From Gammaproteobacteria bacterium (GTDB taxonomy: Bacteria > Pseudomonadota > Gammaproteobacteria > JAABTG01), in NCBI GenBank assembly GCA_034522055.1, contig JAXHLS010000002.1:186001-250000 (forward strand): a DNA stretch of 64,000 bases, written 5' to 3'. Made by a program: the position numbers and the translations under genes. Below are positions 62,232 through 64,000 of this stretch, in pieces; positions within the stretch are counted from its first letter, which is position 1; each line of letters opens with the position of its first letter. A model generated the notes under the pieces. The model was not told the origin of the DNA. It searched no databases and was given only the letters and a program-made list of their open reading frames with translations.

Positions 62232-64000
62232 TCACGCCACCCGCGACAGCACCATGAACTGGTAGGGCTCCATGACGAGTTCCTGGGTAGCCGTCACCAC
62301 CCGGCCCGCATAGAGGTCCACCATGGTCTTGCGCATCCCCATCTGGCGCAGGCGCCGCGCCTCCAGGCGCTGTTCCCGCTCGCTGAAGTTGGCGAGCACG
62401 AACACCACGTGCTGGTCGTTGCTCCTGAAGAAGGCGAACACGTGCTTGTTGCCGGTCTCGGTGAACTCGGTATCGGCGTAGGCGAAGGCGGCATTCTGGC
62501 TGCGCAGTTGGATGACCCGCAATAGGCCCTGGTAGACACGCCCGGGCACGGTCACCTCGTCGCGGCGCTGCTCCGCCCGCTCCCAGTCGAAGGTGGTGCG
62601 ATGGAGCCAGCGCGAGTCCCCCTGCTTGGCCGCGTCGCGGCCGTAGTCATAGTCGTTGAGCATGGCGATCTCGTCGCCCAGGTAGATGAGGGGGATGCCG
62701 CCGATGGTGATGATGACGCCGTGGATCAGCAGAATCCGGCGCACCGCCAGTTCCGTCTCTTCCGCGTCACCCTCGGCCAGGGCCCGTTCCAGGCCCGCCA
62801 GGGAGGCCCCCATGCCCGACACCCGGGCGTCACCGGTGACGGGGTCCTCCTGGAAGGGCTCGCCGCGGGCGAAGCTGCCCTCGAACTGGCCGGTGAAGAA
62901 GCGGGTCAGGAAGCGCCGGTGCTCGCCGGGCTTGAAGCCCACCGCCGCCACGTCATCGTCGGCGAAGGCCCAGCCGATGTCATCGTGGCAGCGCACGTAG
63001 TTGACCCAGCCGCAACCCTCGGCGATGGCGAAGCGGCGCGCCATGGCGTAGTAGAGCAGGCGGGCGTCGCGGGTGGCCAAAGCGTCCCACAGCAGGGCCA
63101 TGAGCTGGGGGTTGTAGGACAACTGGCACTCCTCGATGCCGATGTACTTGTTCACCTCGTCCGGGTGCACGATGGCCTCGGACTTGAACACCATGGCCGG
63201 CGCCGCGATGCTGGCGATGGCGTTGAAGGCCTGGATGATCTGGTGGGCCTCGGGCAGGTTCTGGCTGTTGGTGCCGAGGCGCTTCCAGATGAAGGCCACG
63301 GCGTCCAGGCGCAGGATCTCGATGCCCTGGTTGGCCAGGAACAGCATCTCCTCGATCATGCTCGCGAACACCGCGGGGTTCTCGTAGTTGAGGTCCCACT
63401 GATAGGTGTGGAAGGTGGTCCATACCCATTTCTTGATGCGCGTGCGATAGGTGAAGGCCCCCGGATGGTCATCGGTGAACACCTCGGGCATGCTGCGCTC
63501 GTAGGCGTCGGGCATCTCCCGGTTGGGGAACATGCGGTAGTAGGCCTGGTATTCGCGGCTTCCCGCCAGGGCCCGGGTGGCCCACTCGTGCTCGTCGGAG
63601 GTGTGATTGAAGATGAAATCCAGGCACAGCGAGATGCCGTGGTGGCGCAGCTCCGTGGCCAGGGCGGCGAGGTCCTCCATGGTGCCGAGCTCCGGATCCA
63701 CCTCGCGGTAGCTGGAGACGGCGTAGCCGCCGTCGTTGTCGTCCGCCGGCACCTTGAACACGGGCATGAGGTGGAGGTAGGTGATGCCCATCTCCGTGAG
63801 GTAGGGCAGGCGCTCCCGCAGGCCCTTGAGGTCGCCGGCGAACAGGTCCACGTAGCACATGGCCCCCACCATGCGGTTGGACTGGTACCAGTGGGGGTCG
63901 GCCTCGCGCATGGCGTCCAGGGCCTTGAGCTCGCCGGGGCGGGCCAGCCACATCTCGGTGGCCGCGGCCAGGATGGCCTCCAAATGGTAGAAGAAATCGT
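62232..64000 (-). CDS. amylosucrase-like GH13 enzyme (N-terminus beyond window)
   Basis: About 589 residues are visible and the frame is still open at 64000, so the ~50-60 N-terminal residues are cut off. It matches amylosucrase from the first block: CYVDLFAGDLKGLRERLPYL, YLHLMPVFKVPADDNDGGYA, DFIFNHTSDEHEWA. Catalytic residues are the Asp nucleophile in GIEILRLDAVAFIWKRLG, Glu acid/base in AMVFKSEAIVHPDE and Asp in NYVRCHDDIGWAFADDD. The enzyme builds an alpha-1,4-glucan from sucrose and releases fructose. There is no visible glycogen or sucrose gene beside it in the window. Confidence 0.92.
   Translation of the reverse strand, partial: DFFYHLEAILAAATEMWLARPGELKALDAMREADPHWYQSNRMVGAMCYVDLFAGDLKGLRERLPYLTEMGITYLHLMPVFKVPADDNDGGYAVSSYREVDPELGTMEDLAALATELRHHGISLCLDFIFNHTSDEHEWATRALAGSREYQAYYRMFPNREMPDAYERSMPEVFTDDHPGAFTYRTRIKKWVWTTFHTYQWDLNYENPAVFASMIEEMLFLANQGIEILRLDAVAFIWKRLGTNSQNLPEAHQIIQAFNAIASIAAPAMVFKSEAIVHPDEVNKYIGIEECQLSYNPQLMALLWDALATRDARLLYYAMARRFAIAEGCGWVNYVRCHDDIGWAFADDDVAAVGFKPGEHRRFLTRFFTGQFEGSFARGEPFQEDPVTGDARVSGMGASLAGLERALAEGDAEETELAVRRILLIHGVIITIGGIPLIYLGDEIAMLNDYDYGRDAAKQGDSRWLHRTTFDWERAEQRRDEVTVPGRVYQGLLRVIQLRSQNAAFAYADTEFTETGNKHVFAFFRSNDQHVVFVLANFSEREQRLEARRLRQMGMRKTMVDLYAGRVVTATQELVMEPYQFMVLSRVA

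Noticed and set aside
1-64000. rRNA, tRNA genes or a replication origin
   Set aside because: No cloverleaf with a conserved T-loop, no rRNA core sequence and no DnaA-box cluster with dnaA/dnaN was seen on reading; a tRNAscan or Infernal run would settle this.

Overview
The window is high-GC DNA (roughly two thirds G+C by eye) with dense, mostly operonic genes of gammaproteobacterial type. The manC-manB pair, the rng-yhdP order, the moxR/bat operon, YceI with cytochrome b561, YjbQ, HtrA-like protease and FadL porin all fit a free-living, probably respiratory, Chromatiales-like gammaproteobacterium. That placement is inference from gene content; no rRNA or tRNA gene was seen.

Layout. 1-6.8 kb: phosphomannomutase (cut by the window edge) and ManC/AlgA on the minus strand, a DUF2452 gene, then a plus-strand operon of three YceI-domain proteins and a b561. 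6.9-12.8 kb: a group II intron on the minus strand, split by a 3.96-kb transposon (7845-11802) that carries a zinc-finger/HTH protein, a D190-D255-E291 transposase, an AAA+ ATPase, a 65-aa protein and a SEC-C protein. A 6-bp ACTCAT duplication marks the insertion inside the intron reverse transcriptase. 13.3-14.8 kb: an unrecognised 505-aa protein flanked by small hairpins. 15.1-23.1 kb: an SRPBCC protein and the bat operon (moxR, DUF58, DUF4381, batA, batB/C fusion, batD). 23.4-28.9 kb: rng and yhdP. 29-44.2 kb: HTH/PBP regulator, Ca/Na antiporter, YjbQ, two Hsp20, an acid phosphatase, an exported dikinase-like protein, two beta-lactamase-fold hydrolases, two NTT-like transporters and a FIST protein. 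45-46 kb: an IS110-family element. 46.1-49.1 kb: HtrA-like protease and FadL porin. 49.3-58.9 kb: an HD-GYP response regulator and three hybrid histidine kinases. 59.2-64 kb: malate:quinone oxidoreductase, a globin-coupled diguanylate cyclase and an amylosucrase that runs off the end.

Intergenic space is unusual. Six places hold 7-bp repeats (GTGAATG/CTATTCC type), often next to CGCGAAA-rich stretches and GC-rich linkers, together with REP-like palindromes (GTCGGGAT..ATCCCGAC) and a ~104-bp dispersed repeat in inverted copies. The strongest leads for something undescribed are the transposon nested in the intron, the 505-aa orphan with terminal hairpins, the composite intergenic repeats, and the exported glucan-water-dikinase-like protein.
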